Made by a program: the position numbers and the translations under genes. The notes under the pieces were generated by a model. That model was not told the origin of the DNA, ran no database searches, and worked only from the letters and a program-made list of their open reading frames with translations. Below, one piece after another: positions 38,775 to 51,632 of a stretch of 64,000 bases of DNA (position 1 is its first letter; each line of letters starts with the position of its first letter). The DNA lies in the NCBI RefSeq assembly GCF_031755915.1, contig NC_083390.1:22312501-22376500 (forward strand), read 5' to 3'. Source of the stretch: Ziziphus jujuba. Lineage: Eukaryota > Streptophyta > Magnoliopsida > Rosales > Rhamnaceae.

Positions 38775-41700
38775 TGATATTTGTATATTTCTTTAAGAAA
38801 TAGAATTATTATTTATCAGTCATATTGTTTCCAAGACATTGAACGTTCAGATTAAGCCAGAAATGTCCCTAGTATGGTCTTTTTCTTATCCCATAATGTA
38901 GAAGATAAACACTTTTTTTTTTTTTTTTTTTTTTTTGGGGGGGGGCCGAAATCAAGTGGAATGAAATTATTCATGGGAAGTTCATGTGGTTTTGAAGATG
39001 GGTATCAAACATAATTAACCATTAAATTCAGTATCTTTAGACTTTAGTCAAACCAGCCAGCTAGCTGTGATGAGGTGCATTTTATTATTATTATTATTCA
39101 TAAAAATGTAGTCACTCATTTTTGCAGATTTTCATAGCAATCCTCATGTTGTGGACGTAAAAGTTTGACTGAGACAAACTAAATAGATTATTATTGCCAG
39201 AATTCTACATGCTCTCAAGTCGGTCTTCAAAGAAAAAAAGAATCATTATGCATGAGCCTAAATGAGGAGGTTAAGCATGCTAAGCAAAGAGGCTTTGCTT
39301 GTGGGGGCCAATAGGAAGGAAGCATCAAATTTGAGGCCATTTCCATCTACAAACCAAATCTGTCTTTTTAGTCTGTAACTTTAGGATACAAGGATCTGTA
39401 GCTCTCCATGGACCGGACACTCACTTTGATCTCCTTTAGCCCTCCTAGAAAAAAGAATTGCATGTTACCATTATCTGTCATGTCATATGTAAATTTTATT
39501 AATAATATACAACTAAATTGAACAATTAATCATATATCCAACTTTTTACCAAAAAAAAAAATCATATATACAACCTAAGCTGAACAATTTATATTATAAT
39601 ATTATGTCATGAAATATGTAAGTTTAATAATAATTTATAAGTGATTTATTACACGGCGTTATCGTATAACGATATAAAATTTAAATATCGTTAATTAGAA
39701 TTTAGTTGTATATAACAACACTTTGGTTTCTAAAAAAATTGTTTAGTAAGGTTAAACTTTTAGTAGTAAAAGAAAGGTAGTTTCTGGTGGCCCTGAAAAT
39801 GGGATATGGAGAGAGGAGTGAAAAAAGAAAAAAAAAAAAAGGTTAAAAAGGTAGAGCAGAAAGTGGCAAAAGATGCAGAAAAAGAGAGAAAGAGGTCAAG
39901 AGAAATAGTAAGGTTGAGAAGAAGGAGGCAAACGTAATAAAGGAAGTCATAATTGGATTTAAAGTGTACAGATATTAGAAAATGGCCATTGGAATAGTAG
40001 AGACAAGGAGAGGAGTACAAATTTCAAGTATAAGCTAAAAGATTTCCACTTTATTGCCTGCACAGGATCAGATTTCTGATACCCTTTTTCCTTCTCAAGA
40101 CTCTCAGTTTTATTTAGGTGCCTTTTCTATTGATATTATTATTATTTTTTTTCTCAGACACAAACCAAAACAAAACCCACTTTTTTTTATACACGCTTTG
40201 CACACACAGTTCAAACTCTGATAAGAAATTTTTATTTTTTTCAGGAAAAAAAAAAAAAAAAAAGTTTGTGATCATTCATTTTCATATAACTGCGCGTGGT
40301 TGTCACACGCTGGTATGGTCGGATTGGTTTGGTTGGTCACTCTTTTTACTACTATAATTTTTGTATTTTTAAATGAAAAAGAAACATTTTTCATTTTTGT
40401 TTAATGGAATTAAATCAAGGAGAAGGTGATTCTTGGGGCAGTAAAATGCTTATTTTGGCAAAAACTTGAGCAAGGCAGGAGAGTGCACAGGACAAATATG
40501 TGGTAATATTTACCGTACCCCATATATTAACATTGGAATTTATTGTTCTTGCTAAGTCTCCTCAGATATATTTACACGGAAATGACAATTCCTTGAATCA
40601 GTCCTAGCCCTCCTTCAATTCTCCAGACCACACTAATTTTAACATTATTTTCTTTTTCTTTTTTTTAATTGTGTAATTATTTACATCATCCCAAAAAAAA
40701 TACTATTTTGGAGTAAAAATTAATAAAGACATTCTCGAAAGAGACATTTTCCAAATCTTCGAGGTTGTTTCTCTTTGTTTTATTCGTTCGATCTCTTCAT
40801 TTTCAATTTTCAAAATTTCAACCATCTGAAATTATGCTTTTGATATAATGTCAAAATTATTGTTGAGTGAGAGTTTGGATTAATAATTAACACATGTCAG
40901 CATGAGTTAATTTGGTGGTTAAGCAATCTGTCTATAGATAGCTAGTTGTCTGTCTTTTTCTTATTTCTTGGATTCTCTATATATTTTTAATATTTTTGTT
41001 ATAATGTACATGCACGTTGGATAGCAACCCATAATTTTCTTTTTTTTACCTCACCGGCCAATTATATGGTTAAATTTTTGGTGAATCATTCATATAGTTA
41101 AGTTGTTGCATATAAGGGAAAACATTTTTCATCCTTCAAGAGAACTATGAAATGAAGAATAATGCGTGCATATGTTTATTAAATAAAAACTAATGATTTC
41201 TTACATGCTTTCAATGTCATGTATTCAAATGCTTGACGTTATTACAAAAGGGCTTCAAAATCCCCTATGATTATATATAATATAATCCTTAAGAGAATGC
41301 AGCCAGAGGAAGAGAATGACATATGCTAAAGATTTCAAGTAGTTAATGAATATTTATTGAAGGGTGACATGAACATGTTGGACAATGACAAAGACATGGA
41401 AAGCAATAGGATTTATAACCGAAAGATATTCCCAGCTAATACCAACCCCCCCATATAAAAGTCATACCTAAATCACCTATTCATCATTAATAAATCTCAT
41501 ACCCCACAACAAAAATGTTGCCAGTTCATTCCGCCCCATGAATTTAATACCCTAACATTCTAATCAAAATCTTTATCAAATCTCTCTCTTGGTTTGTTAA
41601 TCGAATCTAATCAAAACTTTTATGCTTTCAGTTACCACCTAATTAAAATGTACTATATATGCAAAGTAAATAGCCTATTTGTTAATATGAATGCAAGAAT

Positions 41701-42030
41701 TTCATACTATTTTTTTTTTTTTTTGAATCATTAGAGTATGAGAACTTTAAGTTATAATTTGGAAGAGGTAAATTTTGAAGAAATTAAAAACTTCTGCTTG
41801 TTTTTCTCCATCATTGTTTATGCCCAATATTCAATCTTAATCTCAATTGTAGATTGTTAATCTGATATGAAAAAAAATATATATCATTAAATTCGATTTG
41901 AGCATACTTTAGAAATATGTTTCAAGTTGTAAAAATAACTAAAAATATTATTTATAATCATTGAAACATACATTAAAATGACAATTTAAATAATTATCAT
42001 TGAAATATTTATTTTTAAAAATTTAATATA

Positions 42031-42400
42031 AATAATAATAAAATTAGATACACCAAATTAAAATTTAATGTATAAATTAATAACAAATAACAAAGAAAAT
42101 AAATATATAATAAAAACAAATATAAAATCCTAATCCATTTTCAAAAAGGACAAATATCACATTATTTACACAAATTGAATTTAACTCTATATATATATAT
42201 ATAATTTTTTTTAATAATAATAAAATTAGATACACCAAATTAAAATTTAATGTATAAATTAATACCAAATAACAAAACTTAGAAAATAAATATATAATAA
42301 AAACAAATATAAAATCCTAATCCATTTTCAAAAAGGACAAATATCACATTATTTACACAAATTGAATTTAACTCTATATATATATATATAATTTTTTTTT
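42031..42400. repeat. 182-bp tandem duplication, near-identical copies
   Basis: Copy 1 starts AATAATAATAAAATTAGATA at 42031 and copy 2 at 42213. Both contain ATCCTAATCCATTTTCAAAA and end in a (TA)n run followed by a T-run. Differences are a single substitution and a small insertion near 42264-42280. Confidence 0.9.
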
Positions 42401-43605
42401 TTTTTGACTTGTAAAAGGAAAGCATTTTTCGAAACTTTAATCACCCGAAGAAATCTCACTTAAAATCAAGGCATCCAAAAAGATATCTAACTTTTATTTT
42501 TTTAAAAATAAAAATAAAAATAAATAGTTGGGTTTTTTTTATAATAAAATAAATAGTTGGGGTTATGAACTCACTCTCACTCACTCACAAGATTGCATCA
42601 AAATTGAAAAATAATAATTAACAATAAATAAGAAAGCCCAAGATCAATCGTACGGAGGCTGTTGAAACACGTTTCCTTGTTACGTACGTCAACACAAAAG
42701 GAGGAGGTTGTCCAACACCGTGGCGGGATTCCCGGCCAATCCTCCTCGTTGTATATCCCCCATGTCTCCCTCTCATGCAATTTTTCTTCGCCGCGAGTGA
42801 CATTTCCCCACCCACCCTCACCTTCCCTAGGCGCGTGGTTTTAAGACCACCATAACAAACACCATCACCTCTCGGTCCGTAGCGTGCTTTGCCAGCCTCC
42901 GGGTTCATATGCGCTTCTTCATACCTTTCCCATTACCCCTCCCCCACACGCTTGCCTAGGTGGCGCGTGAGCACTAACTTATTCCCCCGAGTCTTTTTTT
43001 TATTTTTTTAATTTTCTTCCAACTCTTTAATTAATAGAGTTTTGACTCTTGCTTGGTCTCACCGACATGAACAGATTTAAAACGTAATCATTTCGTAAAT
43101 ACTTCGTAATTAATGGCAGTTCGGTAACTTTAATAAAAAAAAAAAAAAAAACTGTCTTTAAATAAAATAACCTTAATACTGAAAAATTCCTAGTCAAAAC
43201 CTTATAATTTTTTTTTTTATATAATAATGAAATTAGAGTGTGACCATTTTAGATATAGAGAAAGACTGCTAGTATTTTCTCATCACGTGGGCCAGAGTGG
43301 TGGAGCATGAGAGGCTCTTCCTTCTCAGACACACTCTCTTCTCTCTTCCTTTCTCTCTCTTTTTCTATACCCATAATAGCCGTCAATTCGTTGTTCCTGA
43401 GTCATAGCTTAGACTTGGAGTGAGGGAAAAAAGAGTGGAACCAAAAAAAAAAAAAAAAAAAGCATAAAAATCAAAGCTTTTTAATATTTGTCAAACACCG
43501 GCAAACGAAAGCTAAATTCTTTAAGAAAAAGAAAGAAAACAGAGTTTGCTTAGTCACTTCAAAAAACAAGATTTTTTTTATTTTTTTTATGTGGGTTTTC
43601 TGGTA

Positions 43606-43884
43606 ATGTCGTTCGTCGGCGATAGAAGGGTGTTTTATTGCTATATGGTTTTGCTACTTGTCGTTCCGGTGATACAGATTTGGGTCTGCCATGACTGTAA
43701 AGTTGGAGCAGTGAGGTCGTTTCCGGGAAGTGATATGGTAGTAGTGAAGGGAAAGAAGAGCAAAGAGGAGCTCTTCAATCAGTTTTTCGGTGGCAGAGAT
43801 CTAAATTTCAGTTCAACTGCTGTAAAAGGATTCGAAGAAAGCAAACGGAAAGTACCCAGTTGCCCAGATCCTCTCCATAACTAG
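43606..43884 (+). CDS. CLE peptide precursor with Cys at dodecapeptide position 6
   Basis: Single exon, 92 residues from ATG 43606. The frame is open further upstream but has no earlier ATG. A hydrophobic segment at about residues 11-27 (YCYMVLLLVVPVIQIWV) serves as signal peptide or signal anchor. A variable, partly basic middle follows. The last 12 residues, R81-N92, are RKVPSCPDPLHN, directly followed by the stop. This matches the CLE dodecapeptide consensus R.VP.GP.PLHN of secreted signalling peptides perceived by CLV1/BAM-type receptor kinases. The one exception is position 6, where the usual Gly is Cys86 (codon TGC). Pro4 and Pro7 (Pro84, Pro87), His91 and Asn92 are kept. I cannot assign the orthologue; CLE25/26- or CLE43-type genes are candidates. 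Confidence 0.85.
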   Translation: MSFVGDRRVFYCYMVLLLVVPVIQIWVCHDCKVGAVRSFPGSDMVVVKGKKSKEELFNQFFGGRDLNFSSTAVKGFEESKRKVPSCPDPLHN

Positions 43885-46800
43885 TAAAAAATTGTTCTTC
43901 TTCATTATTTTTATTTTATTTTATTGTTTTTTTAGGGGAGATTTTGATGAATTTCATAACCAAAATACCCACGTTTTTCTTATAGTATTTCGCTATTTTT
44001 ATGGGTTTTTGTAATTGAAAGTGAGAAAACCGGGGGTATTTTGGTATTCTATAATCTTTGTTTTTTAGAAATGGGAGAGGATCCAGAAAATGGACGATGA
44101 TGCTGATCATGTTTTTTTTTTTTTTTCCTTTTTTTATTTAAAATTTTTGTATAGGAGTTGATAGAATTTGGGTTTTCTTACAGTGAAACGCTATTGTACT
44201 GGTTTTAGAATCTCTGTATGTACTACTTTGAAGATCCTTTTTTTGGTCCCAAAGCCTTTTCTTTTGAGAAAAAAGAAAATGAGGGAAGTGGCAGAAATGT
44301 AATTAATAGAACAGAGATTCTTTGCCATTCCACTGCCAACGATACAAAGATCTTTTTCCACCTTTTGGGAAAATATTTAGTTTGTTTATTCAACTCTTAA
44401 TGAAAAAACCAAACCTCTTTCGGTGAATGGTTTCGCTAATCTCCAAAGGATTATCGGTAATCTTCTGCCTTATTTTAATGCCCAATCTACATTTGTTTTT
44501 GGTTAATATTCATTCAAATAAGAGACTAGTGTTTGTGATGTGTTTGGCTTTAGCGTATTTGGGTTGGTATTTGCCTTTTTGTTATATGACAGCTTGTTCC
44601 CCACATTTCCTTAACTAGAAAAATCTTGATCTTCCTCTCTTTATCCAAAAACTTTTTAACATATCTTAATAAAGCACCTCACTTAGATTTTTATTTTCAT
44701 GTGGCAGAAGATTATTAACACTGATCAACCCTTCTAAAACCGTTTGATTGATTGACTTGTTTCCATTTGTCATACGCGTTGACTCTCGTCAATGGAACAG
44801 TTTATTCCTAAGAAATCCAACAAGTGGGGCTTCTCTCTTGTCAAAAGAAAGTAGTATCTATATTCTGTTTTCTTTGTGAACTTTTTCAGAGGCTTAACAT
44901 ATTCAGTCTCTCATCTTTAATGTGTGTATTATACGTGGTAGCTAAGAATAAAGCTTGATAGATTTTGGAAAATTGGAGAATAGTAAAAAGAAACATATTA
45001 TCCATCACAAACATTAGGTAGTGCATTTGGTTACGTCAAACAGCACAACAAGGCTATCCATGGGGTTAGGAACATTTTGATTTTTAGTTTTTGGGGTTTA
45101 ATTTTTTTCTATTTAGTTTTGCGTTGTTTGTATCCTTCCCTCAAATAAAGATTAGTTTTAGTTAAAGTTTGTTAGATATCTTAATTAATTATAAATTTAA
45201 GACTAAAAAAACATTTATAGCAAATTTAAAAACCATTTGATTTTTTTTTTTCACTAACAATTACAAATAACAAATATATGAAGTAAGCATATTATCACAA
45301 TCAAATAGAAAAAATAAATGTGTTGCCGAACAAAATCTAATTTACTGAATTTCATGTCCAACAAGGTTCTCGATGCATAGAAAGAGAACTTTTCAAGTAA
45401 GATTAAATGTGTACTATATATACATGTATATATATACACCTCCACCGATTTCAAAAGTAATAAAAAATTATGTCATTGAGCATGGTTGGTAAATCAGTGA
45501 CTCCAATTGATAGTTTTTGTGTCCTCCTTGAACATCTCTTTGATAGGTTAACCACAGACATACTAATGAACAGTTACAAGGGTAATAGTACGTATAGTTG
45601 GATTAGTGGTACATATTTTTCCTTTGGTAAATGAATCAATGGTAGATGGACTTTAGTGTTTGTAAACTAGCGTATCAATTATTACAAAAAATTAATGACT
45701 TTGTACACAATAATATATAGGTCGTGAGTTTCTGGTAAAGTATTTGTCTCTTTTTGTAGAAGGATTGCAAGAAGACAAAAATTACCTTAATTACAACCAC
45801 ACCAAGTACACACACAGAGAAAAAAAAGATCGAGGATTTTTTTTATTTGTCTGTCTCTCTGTACTATTTTATGGGGTGTTTTATTATTTTTATTTTAATA
45901 TATATTTTTTCTTTTCGATTTTCTTCCATTTTACAATGCTTTTTTTGTTGTTTGCATGAAATATATTTTACCAAAAAAAAAAAGAAAAAAGAAAAAAAAT
46001 GAAGAAACAGAGTCTCGTATTCTGGTATTTTGTGTGTTTATGAGAGGGTGAGAGGGAAATGCAGAGAAACCGATGTGGGAAAGCGCCACGTATTATGCGG
46101 CGAAGAAGAAGTTAAAAAAAGCTGCAAGTGATTCTTAACCCTTTGTTGTTTTTGTCTGCTTGTATTTTGGATGTGGAATCAAATTGACTCCCTCCTCCTC
46201 ATCATTCATTCAGGAAGACAATTTAGCTCATCGATGCATTACTGGCCTACTAGTAGTTTTTTTTTTTTTCTTTTTTTTTTTAATTTACTCTTTTTCCCTT
46301 TCCTAACCACTCTTTGTTTCCATTGGAAGAATTCCTAAAAGCTAAAATTCAAATAGGGTGAAATTATCAAAACCTCTGACCATTCAAATTTATTAAATTT
46401 TTCATTGGTAACTTCTTTAGAATCTCACTCTGCCATTTCCTTATTATAATCCCAATTGGTTGATTTCCTTTCTATTAAACATAATACATTTTGCTATATA
46501 TTATAAATTGAACCATAATTAGGATTTCTAATAAGACGAATTTCCCATCCTTGCCCATGTCTCTGTTCCCCAATTCAATCATGATTTGCATCATCCCATA
46601 TTTTTTTGTGTTTTCTTGGTTATTAAAGTTTAACACTAGATGCATTTTTTTATTATTAAAATGTATATAATACATATATACAAATTATAAGAATGTAAAT
46701 GGTAACATAAAACATAATCCCTCATCATCTTCCTCAAATCTATAATAATGTTTATGTCATTTTTTCAAATAGAACTCCCATATAAATGAGACTTCGATTA

Positions 46801-49202
46801 TGATATAATTTTAATTTAGAAAGTAAACAGTAACTTTGTTACTTCGATTATGATATAATTTTAATTTAGAAAGTAAACAGTAACTTTGTTACTAGATTGT
46901 TTCTGTGAAGATAGTTTTGTGTAACTGGTTTGCCAATGTTGATAAATTAGTTGAGTTAGGAAAGAAAGTGAATTATATAGTTCTTTATAACTGATTTGCC
47001 AGTACTGATTAATTAGTTGAATTAGGAATGAAAGAGTAGCTAGGGAAGATCCTCCGTTCAGGAACCAGCGACCCTTCTCCAAAGTTTGGTCCTATATATT
47101 TGGCTATATATATATATATAAACATATATCAATTGCACATGGGTCGGTAGATGGGCCAGCACAAGGCTTCACCTGCCCCTGCTGTACGAGTAATGATTCA
47201 TGGATTCGGCTTGGACCTCAACCTAATTAAAATTAATTAGGTATTATTTTAGGAACTTATACACCATTTTATGGTGAAGTTTTGTTATAAATATCAAATA
47301 TTGCTGCTTAACATATATTTTCTTTCATGTAGTAGTAATGCATTATATGCCACCAGAGTTTGCACGTTTGGATGATACCATTCTTTCTTTGGAAGTTCTA
47401 AGTAGAACTTAAACTAAATTGGCCTTTTCAGATATCATACTGCATTTTCTTTTTCTGTAAACTTTCATCGTTCATTGAACTTCTATATAATTTAGTTTGT
47501 TCATACTTGAGAATACTTCTCATCGATCTTCAGCAAAATGAAAATTAAAAAAATAAATAAATAAAAACTTGAAATTATCTTTGTTGCACTTACATATTCG
47601 AAGCTTGAGGAGCAATCTTGGACTGGATTGTAAAGGCCCCTAACCCAATAAGTACAGTAATGGGTTGGCCCACATGGAATGGCAGATAAACAGCTCAAAT
47701 CCCGATACAGTCAAACTGATAAGCCCAGGCCCATGAAGGCTCGAGGCTTGGCACGTTGTTATAGTTCCATGAGAACAAAACAAAGAGGAAATAAATAAAT
47801 AAATAAATAAGATGTTTTAGATTATGTTCATCAAAACTGATTCAATTTGGTCCCAACAAAGTTGGTAGTAGTGCTGGACAACGCACTATCATCAATTTAT
47901 TTCCACACCAATTTCCCTAATTCTTTATGATAATTAATCAACGTATTAAACACGAAACCTTATTCACTCCAAAACACAACATTTTTATACCACTTTTTGA
48001 AAAGCCAAAATAAACACCGATACAAAAACACATTTAAGAGATACCAAACAAGGAAACGAAATCCCATTCCTGACTGCTGAGACTAGTGTGTACACTCCAA
48101 TCCAATATGGTTTACATTAATGCAAAAACCACCGGCGCAACTGCTGGGCGCCCACAGTATCCGAGTCCAGCCCATTAAGCCCACAAAAGCATTAAAAAAA
48201 AAAAAAAAAAAAGTGGTTTTCAATACTTGTACGAACTCCCAAATACCAGGAGTTTTCCGAAGTTCACTCAAGTCTTCACCAGACGCGGCGAACCCGCAAA
48301 GCGAACCCGGTTTTAATAAAACAGGATTGCGCGTGCCTCTCACGTGCTTGATCAATACCCTTTTGACGTGTCATGTTTCCATTTTCAGTCACCTTGCATG
48401 ACCTCCACCAGTCCACCATACCTCTTCCATTCTCTACTCCGATTTGCTAAAACAAATTTGGCTTCGGTATTATCCATAAATTTCAATATGGCCACTGCAG
48501 TGGTTGGTCTCTCCTTATGAATTTATAACCCATATTAATTGGGGACGTAAAAAATATTAAATGGGACAGGATACATAGATTGAATAATTTTATAGTAATG
48601 TACGAAATTGAAATAAAACATGTACTTGCTCTCATAATTTATAATATGATTTTTGAATATTTAATTATGAGATGTCTGTAACACCACATCATTCCATATA
48701 CAATATTATATAAAAGAAGTTTTTGCTTGCATACAGAGAAAGAAATCTAAGATGGTAAAGGTAAAGTATTTGCTGCAATACGAAGCCACCATAAATTAAT
48801 AAAAATTTTCAAAGGTTGGTAGATCCGTAATTTTCTTCTGCATGCGGGGTAATTCTAAAACATTAAAAACAAAAATTTCAAAAAGGAATCAGGTGCCATT
48901 TGCAGTAACTCTTGTTGCCTAAACGAGAAAAAGCCGAAAATGTCGACCCCTGGTTTTCAGGCTTTCTCTTACAATCCTCATCTTCTTTTTTTTTTTTAAC
49001 AAAAAAAAAAAACAAAAAACAAAAAGCCACCGTGCTAAAGCAAATTCCCTAAACTACCCCTCCACCACCCCTCTTCATAAATAAATGCTACGTCCATTTA
49101 CTTCTGTTGCTCGACAAGCTCCGTACCAAAAAAAAAGAAAAAACACATTTACTCCTTTCCGTACAAAAAATTCACTGTTTTCATTCTCACCGCCATTTAG
49201 GT
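43885..49202. other. Intergenic DNA between the CLE and LBD genes
   Basis: No supported gene. The CLE 3' UTR lies at the start. A 50-bp tandem duplication is listed separately. At 46922-47040 two diverged copies of about 65 bp share TAACTG.TTTGCCA.T and TTAGTTGA.TTAGGAA. Patches with GGCCCA words occur at 47150-47220 and 47630-47745. A GC-richer stretch at 48110-48420 is open on both strands but shows no domain. The LBD leader begins near 49.08 kb. Confidence 0.45.
46791..46893. repeat. 50-bp perfect tandem duplication
   Basis: ACTTCGATTATGATATAATT and the next 30 bp at 46791-46840 recur without change at 46841-46890. The identity suggests a recent slippage or repair event. Confidence 0.92.
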
Positions 49203-50070
49203 ATGAGGATGAGCTGCAATGGCTGCAGGGTTCTTCGCAAGGGTTGCAGTAATGGCTGCTCTATCAGACCTTGCCTTCAGTGGATCAAATCCCCTGATTC
49301 TCAAGCCCACGCCACTCTCTTCCTCGCCAAATTCTATGGCCGTGCCGGTCTTCTCAACCTCATCAATGCCGGTCCTCAACATCTCCGTCCCGGTAACCCC
49401 TCCGTGATAACCTTCGTTGATTTTTTTTTATTTTTTCTTTTTGCTAAAATCGTTTTTAGTTTAATTACCTTTTGTTTTTCTTTTTTTGTTGAATTGTATA
49501 GCTATATTCAAATCGCTGTTATATGAGGCTTGTGGCCGGATCGTGAACCCGATTAATGGATCCGTCGGGTTGCTCTGGTCCGGTAACTGGACCAAATGTC
49601 AGGCCGCCGTCGATGCTGTGCTCGCCGGATCGCCGATTGACGGAACCGACTCGACTGCATCGAACCGCAGCCTTTCTCTCAATGCCTGCGATATACGCCA
49701 CGTGGCGAGGGAACCGAGCTGGGCTGCTTCCGATCACAATCTTAACCAGGTTAATAACCGTAGCAGGTTCAAGAGAACCGTGAGCAGACCCAAAACGCAG
49801 TTTGGGTTGGCAGCCGGGTCAAATTCGGTGGATTCGGATGGGTTTTTAACACCCGGATTGACCCGAATCGGAGTGGACGAGTTCAGTGGGTTGACTGGTC
49901 ATGACTCGTTGGCGAATGGGAATAGCGGAGAAGAGGAAAGCATGTTTTCCGTTGAAACGGTGGAGGCTTCGTCTGTGCGGCGAGCCGCTCAGCAAGACTC
50001 GGCTCCCAATCTTGGTAGTCAAGCCGGTGATGGAGAGGTTCGGCTGGAGCTGACTCTTGGGCTCGCTTGA
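49203..50070 (+). CDS. Class II LOB-domain transcription factor, LBD40-like
   Basis: Exons are 49203-49392 and 49502-50070 (109-bp intron), 252 residues. The N-terminal LOB domain has the CX2CX6CX3C motif at Cys5, 8, 15 and 19 ([15 protein letters not shown]). It continues with [10 protein letters not shown], the GAS block ([18 protein letters not shown]) and [20 protein letters not shown]. The start [16 protein letters not shown] and lack of a full Leu zipper place it in class II (LBD37-42). The later CDIRHVA motif points to the LBD40/41/42 branch. The C-terminus ends LELTLGLA, an LxLxL repressor-type (EAR-like) motif at residues 245-249. The intron interrupts the LOB domain after Pro63, where related genes also have one. 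Class II members regulate metabolism and nitrogen responses in Arabidopsis; the role of this copy is not shown by the sequence. Confidence 0.93.
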
Positions 50071-51086
50071 GCCTCAAAATTAAAACTGCAATGAAAAGAT
50101 GAAAAAGAAAAAAAAAAAATATTCTGGGAAGACTGGGACTAAACAGGTGAAAAGGTCGAGATGGAGGGACCAGGACACGTGTCCTCCAATGCGATTTGGG
50201 TGATACAGAAAGAAACAGTTTTGGCGGCTCAGAATTAGCTTAGCTTAGTTTTTAGATCTTTTTAGAGTTGTTCCGTTTTTGGTTTCCGTAATTTAATTTT
50301 GATGAAAATTTAAGGCTAAACGTATAAGTTGGTGAGATAAGATAAGACATATGTACGGCCAAGATGTAATTATTTGTTGAATTTTAGGACATACAGGCGC
50401 TTGATAAGGTTTTTGATACAAATAAATAATTGTATCAAACTCGTTGTATCTGATCTTCACCAAAAAAAATTAAAAACATTTGCCAAATTTTAGGCTCTCC
50501 TTTTTCCTTCCCTTTTATTTATTAATCTATGTCAGATTATTCTTTGTGTGACGCTGAATGATGAAGAAAAAGTTTGGTACAGTTGATTGGTATGAAATAA
50601 TCTACTAATTTCTTAGATTGATTAGAATTATGTTGGTTTATAAAGAACAAAAAAGAAAAAAGAAAAAAAGAAAAAGAAAAAGAGACGGATGCTTTTCATG
50701 CGTTTTAGAGTTCGTGAGTTTCCAACTTTCTTTGCATTTCCTGCTCCACGTGTGACATAAAACTCATTTACTAAAAAATTGTTTTTAATATTTAAATTTA
50801 AAAGCTATAACGTGTTTTTTTTTTTTTTTTGGTTTTTGTTTTTGATCTCTTCTATGTTTCTTCTAAATTTTTAATGGATGTAGTGATGGATGGAATAGTT
50901 TGGTATATCTGTGATTAGATTTGTTAATTAGAATTGATGTGAATTTAATTGTCTCATTAGTGGGTAGAGACACTTTACGAAATGCAGGAACGTGCCGACC
51001 AAAACCACATACGTTCTGAGTCATATGACAGTACAATTTTATTTTATTTATTTATTTATTTATTTTTTTGCTGAATCAGAGGACAA
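50071..51086. other. 3' flank of the LBD gene
   Basis: 3' UTR and AT-rich DNA. An ACACGTGTCC word lies at 50173. No gene is supported before the hAT-like element. Confidence 0.5.
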
Positions 51087-51588
51087 TACAATTTAGGGGT
51101 GGGCAAAATCCAATCCAACCCGTTCAATTAAATTCATTTTTAACGGTTTGGATTGCATTTTTATATCAATTGGATTGGATTGGGTTCAAAATATTATAAA
51201 TTGTATGGATTGGATTGGTTATGGATTGGAAATATAAATCCAATCTAATCCAAATAAAATATTATATAACTAAAAAATTATATATTTTTTATTTTTTTCA
51301 TTTTTATACATTAATTTTAGAATTTTTTTTTATTTTTATATATTAATTTTTAAATTTTTTTTCCAATTTTATATATTGATTTTTAATATATATAGATAAT
51401 TTTTTTTTCTTTTACATCCCCATATCTCAAATCCCAAATTAAATTGTAAGTTGTAACCCTAAACTAAATATTTACCTTTGTTGCCGCTCACCACCAGTCC
51501 ATCACCATCACCATAATATATATATATTTTTTACATCCCCATCATATATATATATATATATATCTACATATATTGTATCCAATTGTTA

Positions 51589-51632
<44 letters not shown>

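Larger units (their letters stand above)
38051..43605. other. Intergenic DNA upstream of the CLE gene
   Basis: Holds the 3' UTR of the DUF1218 gene, a T-run followed by a run of ten G at about 38911-38946, two tandem duplications listed separately, and a GC-richer patch at 42650-42970. The CLE promoter and leader occupy roughly 43.2-43.6 kb, with CACGTGGGCC at 43284 and a CT-rich start region at 43320-43370. No further gene is supported. Confidence 0.45.

Noticed and set aside
48120..48401. 93-residue frame upstream of the LBD gene
   Set aside because: Interrupted by a Lys run from an A-tract, matched by an antisense frame, no recognisable domain.
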